This document shows, piece after piece, positions 54,430 through 64,000 of a stretch of 64,000 bases of DNA. The notes beneath the pieces were generated by a model that searched no databases, was not told where the DNA came from, and was given only the letters and a program-made list of their open reading frames with translations. How positions within the stretch are numbered: position 1 is the first letter of the stretch; every line of letters starts with the position of its first letter. Source of the stretch: Aporrectodea caliginosa (lineage: Eukaryota > Annelida > Clitellata > Crassiclitellata > Lumbricidae); assembly GCA_020284085.1 (NCBI GenBank), contig JACEVL010000288.1, positions 248,001-312,000 on the forward strand. Direction: 5' to 3'. Position numbers and translations under genes: made by a program.

Positions 54430-56930
54430 CGTAATGGCGTACGGTTGAATTCAGCCAGCATGCGGTCAACAAACGTCGGATATATGACGAATGGCAGGAA
54501 TTTCGAGATAATGATAAAGGTCAAAATACTCTGACTGCTTTATAGATAAAGATTCCAAAACAAAGAGCAGATTAACTGGCATTACCTTGAATATAGGTGC
54601 CGTCAATCGGTGGATTTTAACACATCAACACCGAGCAGCTATTGCTACATAATGCAGGGAAATGGTTGGCCAAGATTCAGCATTTCCGAAATTCAAAGAC
54701 CAAACTAGAAGGGAACTTGATAAAGCTCTAATTCACAGAGAAGTTCCAGTCCAAGCAATAGTTAGCACAACAGAATCAATTCTGTTATGAAGAGGAAGAC
54801 TTAATCAACATTTCGTCAGGCACTGTTGCACCTGTTGAAGTCAGAAAAGATCTTCAGCGTACCTTTGAGATTGAAAAGTCTGTTGCAGAGAAGTTTGTAG
54901 CTGGAAGATTTAGGAGAAATAGAAATAAGTATTTTTACATAAATTAAGTAAAAACCAACAAGTTAAAAACATTTGTAACCATAAATTCTCAAGCTATAAA
55001 CCACATCCGCACCCTATCTTAAAGAGATGTACACACCAGAGACGCCAAGAAAAGCTTACTGTAAATGCCACCAAGAAAGACACGAGTCAACCAATAGGAT
55101 GTACCCATTGGTGGAGCAGAGTGGTGAGCCCACGTTAGAATTGGAGGTGGACCACCTCACGCCATTCAGTTCTGATCTCCCATGAGGAATAGAAGGAGAG
55201 TTTTACTGGCTACATGATCTCAATTCAAAAATACATCTGATACAATTTGAAAAATCAATTGGCTGGACAGCTTACCAATCAAAAAGTTCAAATCATTCAC
55301 TCCCTCAGTATACTTTGACCATGTTACTGCTTTTCCAAGAGTCTGCTCATTCTGTAGCTATGACGAAACATGGCCAAGATGTCATCAAGAAGACTATTCT
55401 CCAAATAAATCAGCTACACACTGCAACAGTAGTTTGTGACCAGCCTTTATACTGCCAAGCAAATACGGTGGACAAACCTGGAAGAGTTCGCTTGTGAGAA
55501 AATTTTCATTATGTTTGATGGACTGCACATAGAGATGGCAGCTTTAAAAGCAATTGGTGATTGGTTGGATGGAAGTGGTTGGTGCAACGCTTTTGGTTCA
55601 GACCGGAGTTACAACTCAGGGTGTTGAACAGTCACTACTTACTGCAACACATGGGAAACATGCTCGACATTCACACCAAGTGACTGGAGCGGTACTTTTT
55701 GCATTGCTGAAACATTCCTTCGATTCCTCAAATGAAGACATACTAACCGATGATTTTGACAAATGGTGTCGCAGACATTCAAAATACCCACAATTTCATT
55801 TTGGTATATGACATTGGAGATCAAACTCATTATGCTAGCACTGGTACGTTCTTTCCGAACATTACACTTTCTATTTTTCATCCATGCTTTGCAACAACTC
55901 ATTCCATGGTTCTTTGCACTTGACTGAACAAATTATATGAGGTGGCTGTCAATTCAAGTGCACAATTTATTAACATTACCCACATAACTACCTGATTTGA
56001 CAAAGCAATTTATGGCTGATAAATTCAAAGTGACAAAAAGTTCAAATCTTTTCTCAGCAATGGCAATAGATCAAGCATATGAGCAAAACAACAAGATTGT
56101 GAAAGTTGATGGAGGACTGGTTGATGTAACAGATTAATTAATTAGCATTCAGAAGTGGTTTGTTAGCTACCCCAGAAATAGCAAGATTTATCCAGACTTA
56201 TGAAAAACAACATGGAATGTTAAAATCAGAGAAGAAGAGCAATTGTGACTTATTCTCTCGGTTGCACATAGCCTGCCAAACAAGAGATGGAGATTTAGAA
56301 ACATCTTTCCAATATGAAAACCAGCTATTTCCGCCACCCCTTGCTGATAGCAGTGGAAAATGCATCATGGAACAAAATCAGATATCATGGCTTCTTTGCA
56401 AGAAGGAATCGCCACACCACAAAATCCGCCAAGAACATCAACAACAGTTTTCGATGGTGCAGTCATTGCACAAAAGATAAAGCCGAAGACAGGACAGACA
56501 TTTATAGAGTACAGTTCCTTCACAACTACAATCTCCCACTGGAGTCGCTCAGCAGCAGCAGATTCCTCCACAACTACAGTCTCAAGCCCAAGACTAGAGA
56601 AATACGTGGAGGTGGTGTTCGACAACGTGTTGTAGCAAATTCATCTATGCCAGGAACTGCCAAAAATTTAGGAGAATAGGAGAATAAGCGTGAGCTGTTT
56701 TCTCTGTTAATCCATCAACTGGTGGAAAAAGCTTCTACACTTTTTGTGGATGTTTTGCATTAGTTGGTGAAAGTGCGCTAAGTTCTGTTTCAACTGACAT
56801 GACATGGCAGTTTACATTTTTTAAGTGGACAGACTTGTCGCAATGCTTCGTTGGGAATTACTTTGGAATAGATAAGGAGTTTAACTCTGAATCTCATGTA
56901 GAATGCGAAGAGTTTTAAAAGGACGGACCT
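54430..56930 (+). pseudogene. Decayed gene of an unnamed, repeat-associated family
   Basis: Pieces in several frames line up in order: GAVNRWILTHQHRA (as GAVNRWIL-like text near 54600), NISSGTVAPVEVRKDLQRTF (about 54810), LLLFQESAHSVAMTKHGQDV (55325), VVCDQPLYCQANTV (55431), FDGLHIEMAALKAIGDWLDG (55510), HSHQVTGAVLFALLKHSFDS (55672), FKVTKSSNLFSAMAIDQAYE (56030) and REIRGGGVRQRVVANSSMPG (56595). I know this block order from abundant uncharacterised proteins of molluscs and cnidarians, usually multicopy. No catalytic function is established that I can cite. Heavily frameshifted. Confidence 0.55.
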
Positions 56931-56935
56931 GAAAT

Positions 56936-57372
56936 GTGACGCCAGGGGTCAAAACCCGTCACATGTCGGTTTCTGACCTTTTTATTCAGTCATAATCTTC
57001 AAATAACCTGCTTCAAAATACTTTTTACAGAATGAAAATATCTTGTTTCTAACTGAAGTTATGCTTGTTTGATTCTTTCATTGGTATAGAGTGAAAAAAC
57101 GAATAAAAGTTTCGGAATATTCATGTAATAAAAGTCCTCAGCAACCATTACTTGATTATTCTGCAATTGTGTTTTACAATAAAGGGCTCTATTCTGTGTC
57201 GAATAAAACAAACGGCATCAAAATCGGATCACTACTTGCAAGTTATGGCAAATTTACAGGCAACTTTGGAATTTTGAAGAAAATTCTACATTATTGACCC
57301 CTCTCGCCTATTTCAGCTTCTAGCTCAGTATCTAGGAAGCGACAAGCGACGGGTTTTGACCCCTGGCGTCGC
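56936..57372 (+). mobile_element. MITE copy 2, GTGACGCC terminal repeats
   Basis: A 437-bp element starting GTGACGCCAGGGGTCAAAAC and ending with its inverted repeat (GTTTTGACCCCTGGCGTCGC), over about 26 bp. AAAT flanks both ends. It is the inverted, more complete counterpart of 3893-4241. The open frame at 57091-57297 is not conserved in copy 1 and is probably chance. Confidence 0.85.
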
Positions 57373-57935
57373 AAATGGTCGCATTCATATAACTGTGCAG
57401 TTGTAGCAACTTTATCTCTAACACTAGATGACATGCTGGCACAATATCAAATGTCATATCAACTGCATATAGGACAAATGTATTAAGCCCAGCAATTGGT
57501 TCAAGTAAAACGAGTATGTCAGAAGCTTTCTGCGAACATTCTCTCTCATTTAGAGTAATTGATACAGTTTTAGCTGGAAAAGGAGAACCTGGAGCATTTG
57601 TGGATAAAGACAAACGAATTAACAGAACAGCACCAAACCAGGATCCAAGAAGAGTCGGATGTCAAGAATCAAATTAAAGAGTATCCTCAAGTTTTTCTGC
57701 ACTATTGTCAAATGCTGGAATTGCCAAATGCATGATGGCATATATGAGAAATTCTGTTATAACTATGTATGAATGCATCTGCTAATTCAGAGTATAAATC
57801 TTCACTGTCTACAGGAAAGTGCTTACTAAGGTGTCCATCCAGCATCTAGTTTGAGTATAGGATATCAATTCCGAGAATGGCTTGGCAGTAAAGCATTAAC
57901 CACCGCTCATGGGACTTCAAAATAACCTACCTACA
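57373..57935. other. Interval without a recognised gene
   Basis: No recognisable coding or repeat signal. Confidence 0.5.
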
Positions 57936-57939
57936 ACTG

Positions 57940-58800
57940 GTTGAAATACAGGAACTACTCATGCGACGAGGACGATGGCTACACGCGATCGGGATCTCGA
58001 TCAACCCGGAACTACCGGACAGAGAGAGGGACAACCTGGACAGGATCAACAACTACCTACGCGACCTCATTGGGGACAACTTCGTTGAACCCCTGGAGGA
58101 AACGGACGTATCAACAGCGAAGACAACAGCGGAGGATGGAGTCCATTACGATCACGCAACAGTATCAGCAATATGGGAAAGTGTAATCCAGTCTCTAACA
58201 TCTGATATACACCTTCTTAATGACACTGTAACCTCCCCCACCATACCTTTGTCTGGCACTCTGTCCTCCTCTGTGATCCCACCCACCGACACCCCCACTC
58301 ACCTTACCTAGAGAATCACAAAACACAGCAAACAACATAGACAGCAGGTCAGTGTCAGCACTAGATGATTCGGAAAACACTATCATATATGACCCTGAGG
58401 AAACAGACCAGACAGCCATTGAGATGTCCAATTTAGATATGACAGGACCAAACGCTACAAACGACATAACACAGCTGACACTGAATTTATCTGATCACAC
58501 TCTCTCAGAGAGCGAAAAATCACTACATGACCTGGGACTATCATTCATACCCACTAACAACAAGCTTAAAATAATAGCCATCCAGGACTCCTTAAGCACC
58601 TGAGCAGATCCCTGAAGTGGAGAAACTTCTTCTCAGATAGGGCAGAACTAAAACAAAAAGAATTTTAAAAGCTATTTATAAACAAAAGTGAAACTGATCT
58701 TCCGCTGTCTGTGTTTGAGTAGAGGACACCTCCAATATGGAACCATTTCTGGATCCTCCTCTGCATTTTGAATTAGACAAAGAATTGTTACAGAACTCAT
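57940..58800 (+). pseudogene. Penelope-like element fragment 2 (ORF1 end and RT N-terminus)
   Basis: LLMRRGRWLHAIGISINPEL, then RINNYLRDLIGDNFVEPLEE form one frame. After a shift near 58305, SVSALDDSENTIIYDPEETD leads to TLNLSDHTLSESEKSLHDLG and LSFIPTNNKLKIIAIQDSLS, the PLE RT N-terminal motif (L-S ... L-x-x-x-E-x-S-L-x-x-x-G-L-x-F-x-P-T). Another shift gives LSRSLKWRNFFSD and TDLPLSVFE. It is a separate, more diverged copy than 49299-51429. No hammerhead was found upstream. Confidence 0.6.
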
Positions 58801-58944
58801 AAGATCTGCCGAGTAGCCATGCTCAACCATAGGGTTGTATATGTAGAATTAAGTAACACTGTCTTAAAGAACTATTAGTTAGGTATTAAAGTAGAAAGAA
58901 AAAACTGTGACTTGTCATTCGATTCCATGCAATAAGCCTTCCAG

Positions 58945-59305
58945 TTGGAAGCCATAACCATACTTGGAAAGGGACAAACAAAGTCGACACCAGCATTTTC
59001 CCAACACTATCACACTAAGCACGTCTTCATACAATCTAAGTTGGGTGGACCTGTTCTCTTTACCAACATTAAAGATATTAAGAAAACTGAACAACTTCTT
59101 GGTGCAAGGCAGATGGCTAGATCCTACTTCATGTCAAGATTTTGTGAGGGTTATGCTGGATGAGGTGTTGAAATGTCCTAAACCACTCGTAAAACATATT
59201 GATGCCATTGCAAAGAAAACTGTTAATGCACATACTGGATCTCGATGTCATCAAGTGGGTGGAAAAGTAATCATGGGGTTTTCAGTCTCTTACAAAACAA
59301 CTTAA
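58945..59305 (+). other. Unassigned open frames
   Basis: Overlapping frames (QDFVRVMLDEVLKCPKPLVK, HIDAIAKKTVNAHTGSRCHQ in one) show no motif I recognise. Confidence 0.25.
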
Positions 59306-59470
59306 GCAAGAGTTGACAACCTCAATCGGAAAGACTCCGCCAGTAATTCAGTAAGTGAAAGAGAATGATCACTGGTTGTGTTAGCTGTTTACATCGTTTG
59401 CTGTCCTTAAAGATGTGTTTAGGATGCATACAGAGAATAGAAATGGTCTGCTAAAGGCTGGTTCCATAGA

Positions 59471-59541
59471 ACAAAGACCGTTCGTGTCTGTTCTGTGTAA
59501 AAAACTACAGAATGAATGAAGCAGTCTGCTCTATCGAAGGG
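59471..59541 (+). repeat. 71-bp segment shared with 42125-42195
   Basis: See the partner entry. Here it is followed by LINE sequence, not directly by the LTR. Confidence 0.9.
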
Positions 59542-59604
59542 GTGTTTTGTGAAAAACAATAGAAGAAACAAATACTTTAAAAACTGCACGAATGTGAGCT
59601 TGAT

Positions 59605-59950
59605 TGATCATCCTTGGTCGTCAAGCAAAAGCAAAAATCAAAAGCAATGATAATAGGTCAAAAGGAATACCCACCTGTCGTGATAAACCAACGTCATATA
59701 GAATACGTTGATAACTTCCAATACTTGGGGAGCTACACCTCAAGAGACGGAGACGTAGAGATGGAAACAAGAACAAGAATTGGAAAGGCTGCTTAGGTAT
59801 TCCAGAGGATGAACCCAGTATGGAAGTCAGGCACGATTAGCAGAGACATAAAGCTACGCTTGTATAGTTCAATTGTGATCCCAACAGCAATCTACGCATG
59901 TGAAACATGGAAGCGCACCGAGAAGATTTCACAGAGACTGAATGTCTGCG
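59605..59950 (+). pseudogene. LINE reverse transcriptase C-terminal fragment
   Basis: KSKAMIIGQKEYPPVVINQR, then IEYVDNFQYLGSYTSRDGDV and EMETRTRIGKAA, a stop, and IKLRLYSSIVIPTAIYACET match the region after the RT catalytic core in common invertebrate LINEs (F-x-Y-L-G-S ... L-Y-x-S-I-V-I-P-x-x-x-Y-x-C-E-T-W). It stops at SQRLNVCE where the LTR copy begins. KRGQPKKTW just beyond the LTR is a later part of the same protein. Confidence 0.8.
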
Positions 59951-59958
59951 AACCATCT

Positions 59959-60413
59959 TGGGTATATCATGGAGGATCACAAGGCGATGACGTGGATACC
60001 GGATCGTGGAAGGTGTCATATGCATCGATTATATACTTAATTATTTAAGTTTTAGTAGGAGTGTTAGTTTGGCTTTTAGATAAATTTATGTATATAAATT
60101 ATATTAGAATATATGGGTAGGACTCTACTGATTGGACATTATATTTAGATATGAACACTTGAACCAATCGCAATGTATTGGAAGAGTCGATTGTATGTAT
60201 GTAAATTATATTAGAATATATGGGTATAGGACTCTGCTGATTGGACATTATATTTAGATATGAACACTTGAACCAATCGCAATGTATTGGAAGAGTCGAT
60301 TTTATGTATACGTTATCTTGTTATTTGGTGGTCGAGAATAAATCAGTCGCTCAAAAGTTGTTGTTGAGAACGGACTCTGATGTGCTGTGACTATCACATG
60401 TGGTGGTAGTTCA
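59959..60413 (+). mobile_element. Solo-like LTR copy in a LINE
   Basis: The sequence matches the LTR at 42200-42654, including the internal duplication of about 110 bp, with very few changes. Homology extends nine bases past the presumed end, to TTTGGCG at 60422, and then switches to LINE coding (KRGQPKKTWSEH). No flanking duplication is visible. Confidence 0.8.
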
Positions 60414-60415
60414 CA

Positions 60416-60500
60416 TTTGGCGGAGAAAAAGAGGCCAGCCTAAAGAAGACCTGGAGTGAGCACATTCTAAGGAAGATCTAAAGGAAATGGGAATCGTGAT
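60416..60500 (+). pseudogene. LINE C-terminal scrap after the LTR
   Basis: RRKRGQPKKTWSEHILRKI, a stop, KEMGIVI corresponds to the G-R-K-R-G-R-P-x-x-T-W motif near the end of LINE ORF2. Intact elements have further residues between this and the fragment ending at 59950, so LINE sequence was lost around the LTR. Confidence 0.65.
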
Positions 60501-60589
60501 TCGAGATAAGTTTTACAACAGCTGTGACAGACGACGTTTTAATTGATCCATCCAATTACGCATCGTCTAGAGCTGTCACAGCCACTTGT

Positions 60590-60638
60590 CAATTATCAAG
60601 TCAGTGCAATGCAATAACAACTTATGGTATATATTTGT
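60590..60638 (+). repeat. Tail-repeat copy, left part (interrupted by SINE)
   Basis: TTATCAAGTCAGTGCAATGC and AATAACAACTTATGGTATAT match the tandem repeat at 61226-61735. The copy continues on the other side of the SINE. Confidence 0.8.
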
Positions 60639-60855
60639 GGGGCGCGGTGGTGTAGAGGTATGTTCGGTGCCTTGCAGCCGGAGGGTTGCGGGTTCGAATC
60701 CACCTCAAGCTGCCGCCAGGACCTTGGGCAAGTCCTTCACTGCGCAATTGCTCATGCGTTCGGCGTGAAACTCCGATTCAGTGTCCGCGCTGTAGTCGGG
60801 AGCGCCTCTGAGTAGAAATCTTGAAGGGGCGCTATATAAATATCTGAAATGAAAT
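60639..60855 (+). mobile_element. tRNA-derived SINE
   Basis: GGCGCGGTGGTGTAGAGG contains an A box (TGGTGTAGAGG, 60648-60658), and GGTTCGAATCC at 60691-60701 is a perfect B box, giving a Pol III promoter. A non-tRNA body (CCAGGACCTTGGGCAAGTCC) and a GGGGCGCTATATAAAT tail follow. The anticodon arm does not fold as a functional tRNA. The insertion interrupts a copy of the local tail repeat. Confidence 0.85.
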
Positions 60856-60950
60856 GAATATAGTTGGCAAATAAGACACTTGTATATGCATATAGAAGGA
60901 AGAGACACTACAACTTGTATATGCATATAGAAGGAAGAGAAACTACAACA
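60856..60950 (+). repeat. Tail-repeat copy, right part
   Basis: TATAGTTGGCAAATAAGACA then CTTGTATATGCATATAGAAGG; the ACTTGTATATGCATATAGAA segment occurs twice, about 37 bp apart. Confidence 0.75.
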
Positions 60951-61203
60951 AACAGTGCTAAGAGCAAAGTTGAGGTTCTTTGGTCATGTCATGCGATCAG
61001 ATGGATTGGAAAAGGAAATGATGTTAGCATATGGAGAGGGAAGGAGAAAACAAGGACGACCAAGGAAAAAGTGGATGGACGAGATACATGAAACAACTGG
61101 AATGAATTTGGCAGAACTGAGAGATGCGACGGCGGACAGAAGGAAATGGAGAGGCTTGATCATGAAGGTCGCTAGAGTTCACAGAACTGACAGCACAAGG
61201 TGA
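60951..61203 (+). pseudogene. LINE ORF2 C-terminal fragment
   Basis: VLRAKLRFFGHVMRSDGLEK, then EMMLAYGEGRRKQGRPRKKW and MDEIHETTGMNLAELRDATA match the C-terminus of a common non-LTR ORF2 (L-R-[YF]-F-G-H-V-x-R ... G-R-R-x-R-G-R-P-x-x-x-W ... G-M-x-L-x-E-L). The frame is intact to the TGA at 61201. Downstream lies the tandem tail repeat, as would fit a LINE 3' end. Confidence 0.8.
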
Positions 61204-61225
61204 CAAGGTGATATGCGATTAAAAT

Positions 61226-61735
61226 CATTTGTCAACAATTGAAAATGAGGTCAGAAAAAGGCATGTGGACAATGAAGTGCAGTTATCAATTCCCAAGTCT
61301 CTGCAATGCAATGCAATAACAACTTATGGTATATAATATATATATAGTTGGTAAATAAAACACTTGTATATGCATTTACAAACATTTGTCAACAATTGAA
61401 AATGAGGTCAGAAAAAGGCATGTGGACAATGAAGTGCAGTTATCAATTCCCAAGGCTCTGCAATGCAATGCAATAACAACTTATGGTATATATAGTTGGT
61501 AAATAAAACACTTGTATATGCATTTACAATCATTTGTCAACAATTGAAAATGAGGTCAGAAAAAGGCATGTGGACAATGAAGTGCAGTTATCAATTCCCA
61601 AGTCAATGCAATGCAATAACAACTTACGGTATATATAGTTGGTAAATAAAACACTTGTATATGCATTTACAATCATTTGTCAACAATTGAAAATGAGGTC
61701 AGAAAAAGGCTTGTGGACACTGGACAATGAAGTGC
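61226..61735 (+). repeat. Tandem repeat of LINE-tail-like unit, about 3.5 copies
   Basis: Units begin CATTTGTCAACAATTGAAAA at 61226, 61383, 61531 and 61674, with period shrinking from 157 to 148 to 143 bp. Each contains GTGCAGTTATCAATTCCCAA, AATAACAACTTAYGGTATAT and CACTTGTATATGCATTTAC. The last copy is partial. Confidence 0.95.
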
Positions 61736-61917
61736 AATGAATGGACTTGATGAGTGACTGTGGACAGTGGACTGAATGGAGATCATTTCCACCACAAGTG
61801 AAAATTATTCCATGTCCCGCTTATCTACACTACATGTTAAATGATTTCTGTTAAAAGGTGCGTGTCTGGACATGCGTCACAAAGTCTTAACTGTCATCTG
61901 GTTAGTCTAATAATTTG

Positions 61918-62985
61918 TTACCTGCGTGCAGATGTCATGAGCTGTGTATTTCTTTTGAATCGTGGGTCGAGCAGTGCAGCCACATAGTGCAGATCATGAA
62001 TATGGAAGTGACTGTCCATAAATTGCTTCAACTTCAATTTCAGGTTTCGAATGGCTTCGATATCTCCAGGATGATTTGATACAGCTTTCAATAGCTGCAC
62101 ATGAACCGCAACCACAAGATGAAGTGTTGGCGTCTTGTCTGCAGAGACATGCTTCGTTGCATCATTGAAGGGCTGCAAAACTTGGATGAGAGCTGCCAGA
62201 ATTTCTTCATTCACATCCAAAAGCAGCTTTTGAAGAACACGATCATTCATGTCATTGGCAATACTTCTTAGTGCATCCAAGTTCTTTCTGATCGACTCCA
62301 GCATGAAAAGTGTACTGTTCCATCGAGTTGAAACCTCTTGCTTTAGCGTTGTTTCCAACTTGTTTTGAAGCAGGCTTCTCTTGACCTTAGTCACAATTTC
62401 TTTACAAGTTGCAACAAGGTCGACAAGTGGTCGAAGAGGTGAATCACTTCCAACATTCTTTGGGTTTAGAGCATGTGCAACAACTAAGTTGATGTTGTGA
62501 CCAACACATGAAAACCATATCTGATCACTGAAGGCACACTTGATGTTTGCCCCATTATCTGTGACAATATAATTCTTCAGATTATTTATGATGAACTCAG
62601 AAAGAATATTTCGTACTGTGCATTTAATATTTTCTGCTGTCTTCTTCTCTTCCATTTCTCTGGTGGCCAAGATTCTAGAACAGAGCTGCCACTGTTCATT
62701 AATGTAGTGAACAGTAACTGTGATAAAGCAAGTGTTTGTAGTTTCATGTGTCCACATATCTGCTGTAAGAGCAACTCTATGAATTGTGGAGAGCTCGTCT
62801 TTCAACTGAATTCTCTGACTTTCTGCTAGGACAGATGTATGACGTGATATGGTTCTTTCACTTGGCAAAATTTCATCCGAGATTTCTCCATATCTTGCAC
62901 CGAAGGAAACAAGAGTTTTAGCAAGAAGTTTGAAGCCAGTTCCTTCAACGAAGCTAAATGGGCTAAAAGCAACAAAATGAAGAGA
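61918..62985 (-). CDS. hAT transposase (ZBED1-like), partial but mostly open
   Basis: The 316-codon frame from ATG at 62868 continues upstream without Met as FVAFSPFSFVEGTGFKLLAK, then LVSFGARYGEISDEILPSER. Core blocks are VALTADMWTHETTNTCFITV (first catalytic Asp), NYIVTDNGANIKCAFSDQ (second Asp), FSCVGHNINLVVAHAL (C-x-x-H), and EVSTRWNSTLFMLESI (T-R-W-N-S). YVAALLDPRFKRN follows near the end. The BED finger at the N-terminus and the hATC domain (with the third acidic residue) are missing; it ends at a stop after MTSARR. It is the best-preserved transposase here; domestication is possible but unproven. Confidence 0.85.
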   Translation of the reverse strand, partial: SLHFVAFSPFSFVEGTGFKLLAKTLVSFGARYGEISDEILPSERTISRHTSVLAESQRIQLKDELSTIHRVALTADMWTHETTNTCFITVTVHYINEQWQLCSRILATREMEEKKTAENIKCTVRNILSEFIINNLKNYIVTDNGANIKCAFSDQIWFSCVGHNINLVVAHALNPKNVGSDSPLRPLVDLVATCKEIVTKVKRSLLQNKLETTLKQEVSTRWNSTLFMLESIRKNLDALRSIANDMNDRVLQKLLLDVNEEILAALIQVLQPFNDATKHVSADKTPTLHLVVAVHVQLLKAVSNHPGDIEAIRNLKLKLKQFMDSHFHIHDLHYVAALLDPRFKRNTQLMTSARR

Positions 62986-63061
62986 TGCTATTAAGTACTA
63001 TTAAAACAATCTTTCAGGATATTCATTGCCTTAAAAGAGCCTTGCTGTGGGTTTAAGTTAT

Positions 63062-63388
63062 GCGTGGTGCTTCTACGGCGGAAAATGCCGCCATGCAACC
63101 CGCAAAAATTTACTTCTGCGGCGGAATTTTTTGACATTTTATCTAAAACAACTCTTACCCTAACACTGACCCTAACCGACCGTCACAGCGCTTAACCTGA
63201 CCCTAATCGACACTCACGAGGCCAAACCTGACCCTAACCGACCCTCACGACACCAATTTATAGGAAGAAACGCATTCTGAACAATGCGCATGCGCCGAAG
63301 GTTATGCATGTGCAAAGGGCTTCCGCCGCAGAATTGTGTCGAAAATATTACTTCTCAGGCGGAATTTTCCGCCGCAGAAGATTTATCC
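63062..63388. mobile_element. 327-bp MITE with CTTCTRCGGCGGAAAAT terminal repeats
   Basis: CTTCTACGGCGGAAAATGCC at 63070 pairs with GGAATTTTCCGCCGCAGAAG ending at 63380. TTAAGTTAT flanks at 63053-63061 and 63389-63397, a possible 9-bp target duplication that would put the ends 8 bp outside the strongest match. GCGGCGGAATTTT also occurs internally at 63119 and (inverted) near 63331, so the ends look duplicated. Non-coding. Confidence 0.7.
63155..63255 (+). repeat. Three short repeats with CCCTAA words
   Basis: About 32-bp units: CACTGACCCTAACCGACCGT, CCTGACCCTAATCGACACTC, and CCTGACCCTAACCGACCCTC, each followed by CACRR...-like text. CCCTAA is telomere-like but appears once per unit only. Confidence 0.8.
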
Positions 63389-63399
63389 TTAAGTTATAG

Positions 63400-64000
63400 C
63401 ACATATATGTACACATTTGTAACGACAGCTACAAAACTGTCAAGCTGTAACCAGTTTCGTGCAGCACTTGTTAGTATAAGGCACAAGTTGTTAGTCTAAC
63501 AACCCCTGCACAGAGCACAGATCTATTAAAATAAGATAATTTTTGGTGCAGGACAACAGAAAACGGAAACATCAATTCAACAATAGTCCCGCAGTGCATG
63601 CGCTAAACATAAAAAATACTAATAATCTGCGTGCAAAACTATTATCTGAGTTATCCTCTTCATCTGCTCGTTCCATCAAGACATATCTCTTTCCCTGGGG
63701 CTTCTACACTGAGCGCCTCTGAATAGTCCAAACTGGGTCATTCCACGTCAAATCAACCAATGGTCCCCAGCACACCATCTCAGAATTTGATAAAATTTGG
63801 CCAGTGTGTGCACCAACATATCTTAGGAAGTTCTGTAAAAATATTTCCTTATAATGTTGCGTGGTATTTGAGATATGACCACTTTTATGCGGGGGGGTAG
63901 CGGCAGCTCGCGAACGACTAAATTCTGAGGCGTTTTTGATTGCTAATAACTCAGGAAGTATGTTAGATACTGCTATAAAATTTTCACCACATTATCAGTC
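63400..64000. other. Unassigned, probable repeat at the window end
   Basis: GGGTCATTCCACGTCAAATC near 63736 looks like the beginning of an interspersed repeat I have seen in invertebrate genomes but cannot name. It runs off the window. Confidence 0.3.

Noticed and set aside
57091..57297. 68-codon protein inside the MITE
   Set aside because: The frame is not kept in the other MITE copy, so coding function is unlikely.
60639..60720. A genuine tRNA gene
   Set aside because: A and B boxes are present, but the cloverleaf does not fold convincingly and a SINE body and tail follow.
63155..63255. Telomeric repeat
   Set aside because: CCCTAA appears once per 32-bp unit, not in uninterrupted tandem.

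Overview
The window is eukaryotic, almost certainly from a transposon-rich invertebrate (a marine animal is my guess). It has no operons and no compact bacterial-style genes. It is AT-rich, reading frames are short and broken, and nearly everything recognisable is a mobile-element relic: pogo/Tigger, hAT, MULE, Merlin, piggyBac, PIF/Harbinger, an ISL2EU-like pair, a Polinton-like polymerase scrap, Ty3/gypsy, non-LTR LINEs, Penelope-like elements (PLEs), a tRNA-derived SINE and several MITEs. The species cannot be fixed from the sequence. No rRNA or genuine tRNA gene was seen.

Layout. 1-3200: a transposase fragment of a family I cannot name (signature DTTASNTG), a frameshifted Tigger copy, and a CACTA-like C-terminal scrap. 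3893-4585: a MITE and a hAT dimerisation scrap. 5760-8000: two adjacent hAT (ZMYM1/DUF4371-type) relics. 8480-10925: a Tigger gene split by a 1.95-kb element with an exact 8-bp target duplication; that element is a deleted relative of the element at position 1. 11304-12319: a hAT deletion derivative, also with an exact 8-bp duplication. 12440-15850: an OTU protease-like domain, more hAT scraps, a gypsy gag scrap and a deleted Tigger. 16900-21200: two MULE relics and a Merlin scrap. 21300-25930: Tigger, Polinton-like, P-like and Harbinger pieces. 26194-27316: a 175-bp minisatellite abutting a Tigger fragment. 27640-31200: a decayed unnamed transposase-like family, a gag scrap and a Merlin copy with an internal tandem duplication. 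32000-36900: LINE pieces, a YqaJ-nuclease plus DDE pair, an LTR end with primer-binding site, and piggyBac. 38500-40220: a second piggyBac, a SAM domain and an ELAV-like RRM, the best candidates for host-gene pieces. 42200-47135: a gypsy LTR, leader, gag and protease with a repeated gag. 47161-53570: a 2.1-kb block present twice at over 99% identity, flanking the 5' half of a Penelope-like element that carries a hammerhead ribozyme and the longest intact frame in the window (496 codons). 54430-57372: a decayed unnamed family with a second MITE copy. 57940-61735: PLE, LINE, LTR, SINE and satellite pieces. 61918-62985 (minus): a largely open hAT transposase. 63062-63388: another MITE.

These sequences do not act together in a pathway. 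What the window records is nested insertion, tandem duplication and decay. The most informative observations are the element defined at 8570-10517, which links terminal repeats and an 8-bp target duplication to the unnamed transposase family, and the hammerhead ribozyme upstream of the PLE reading frame.
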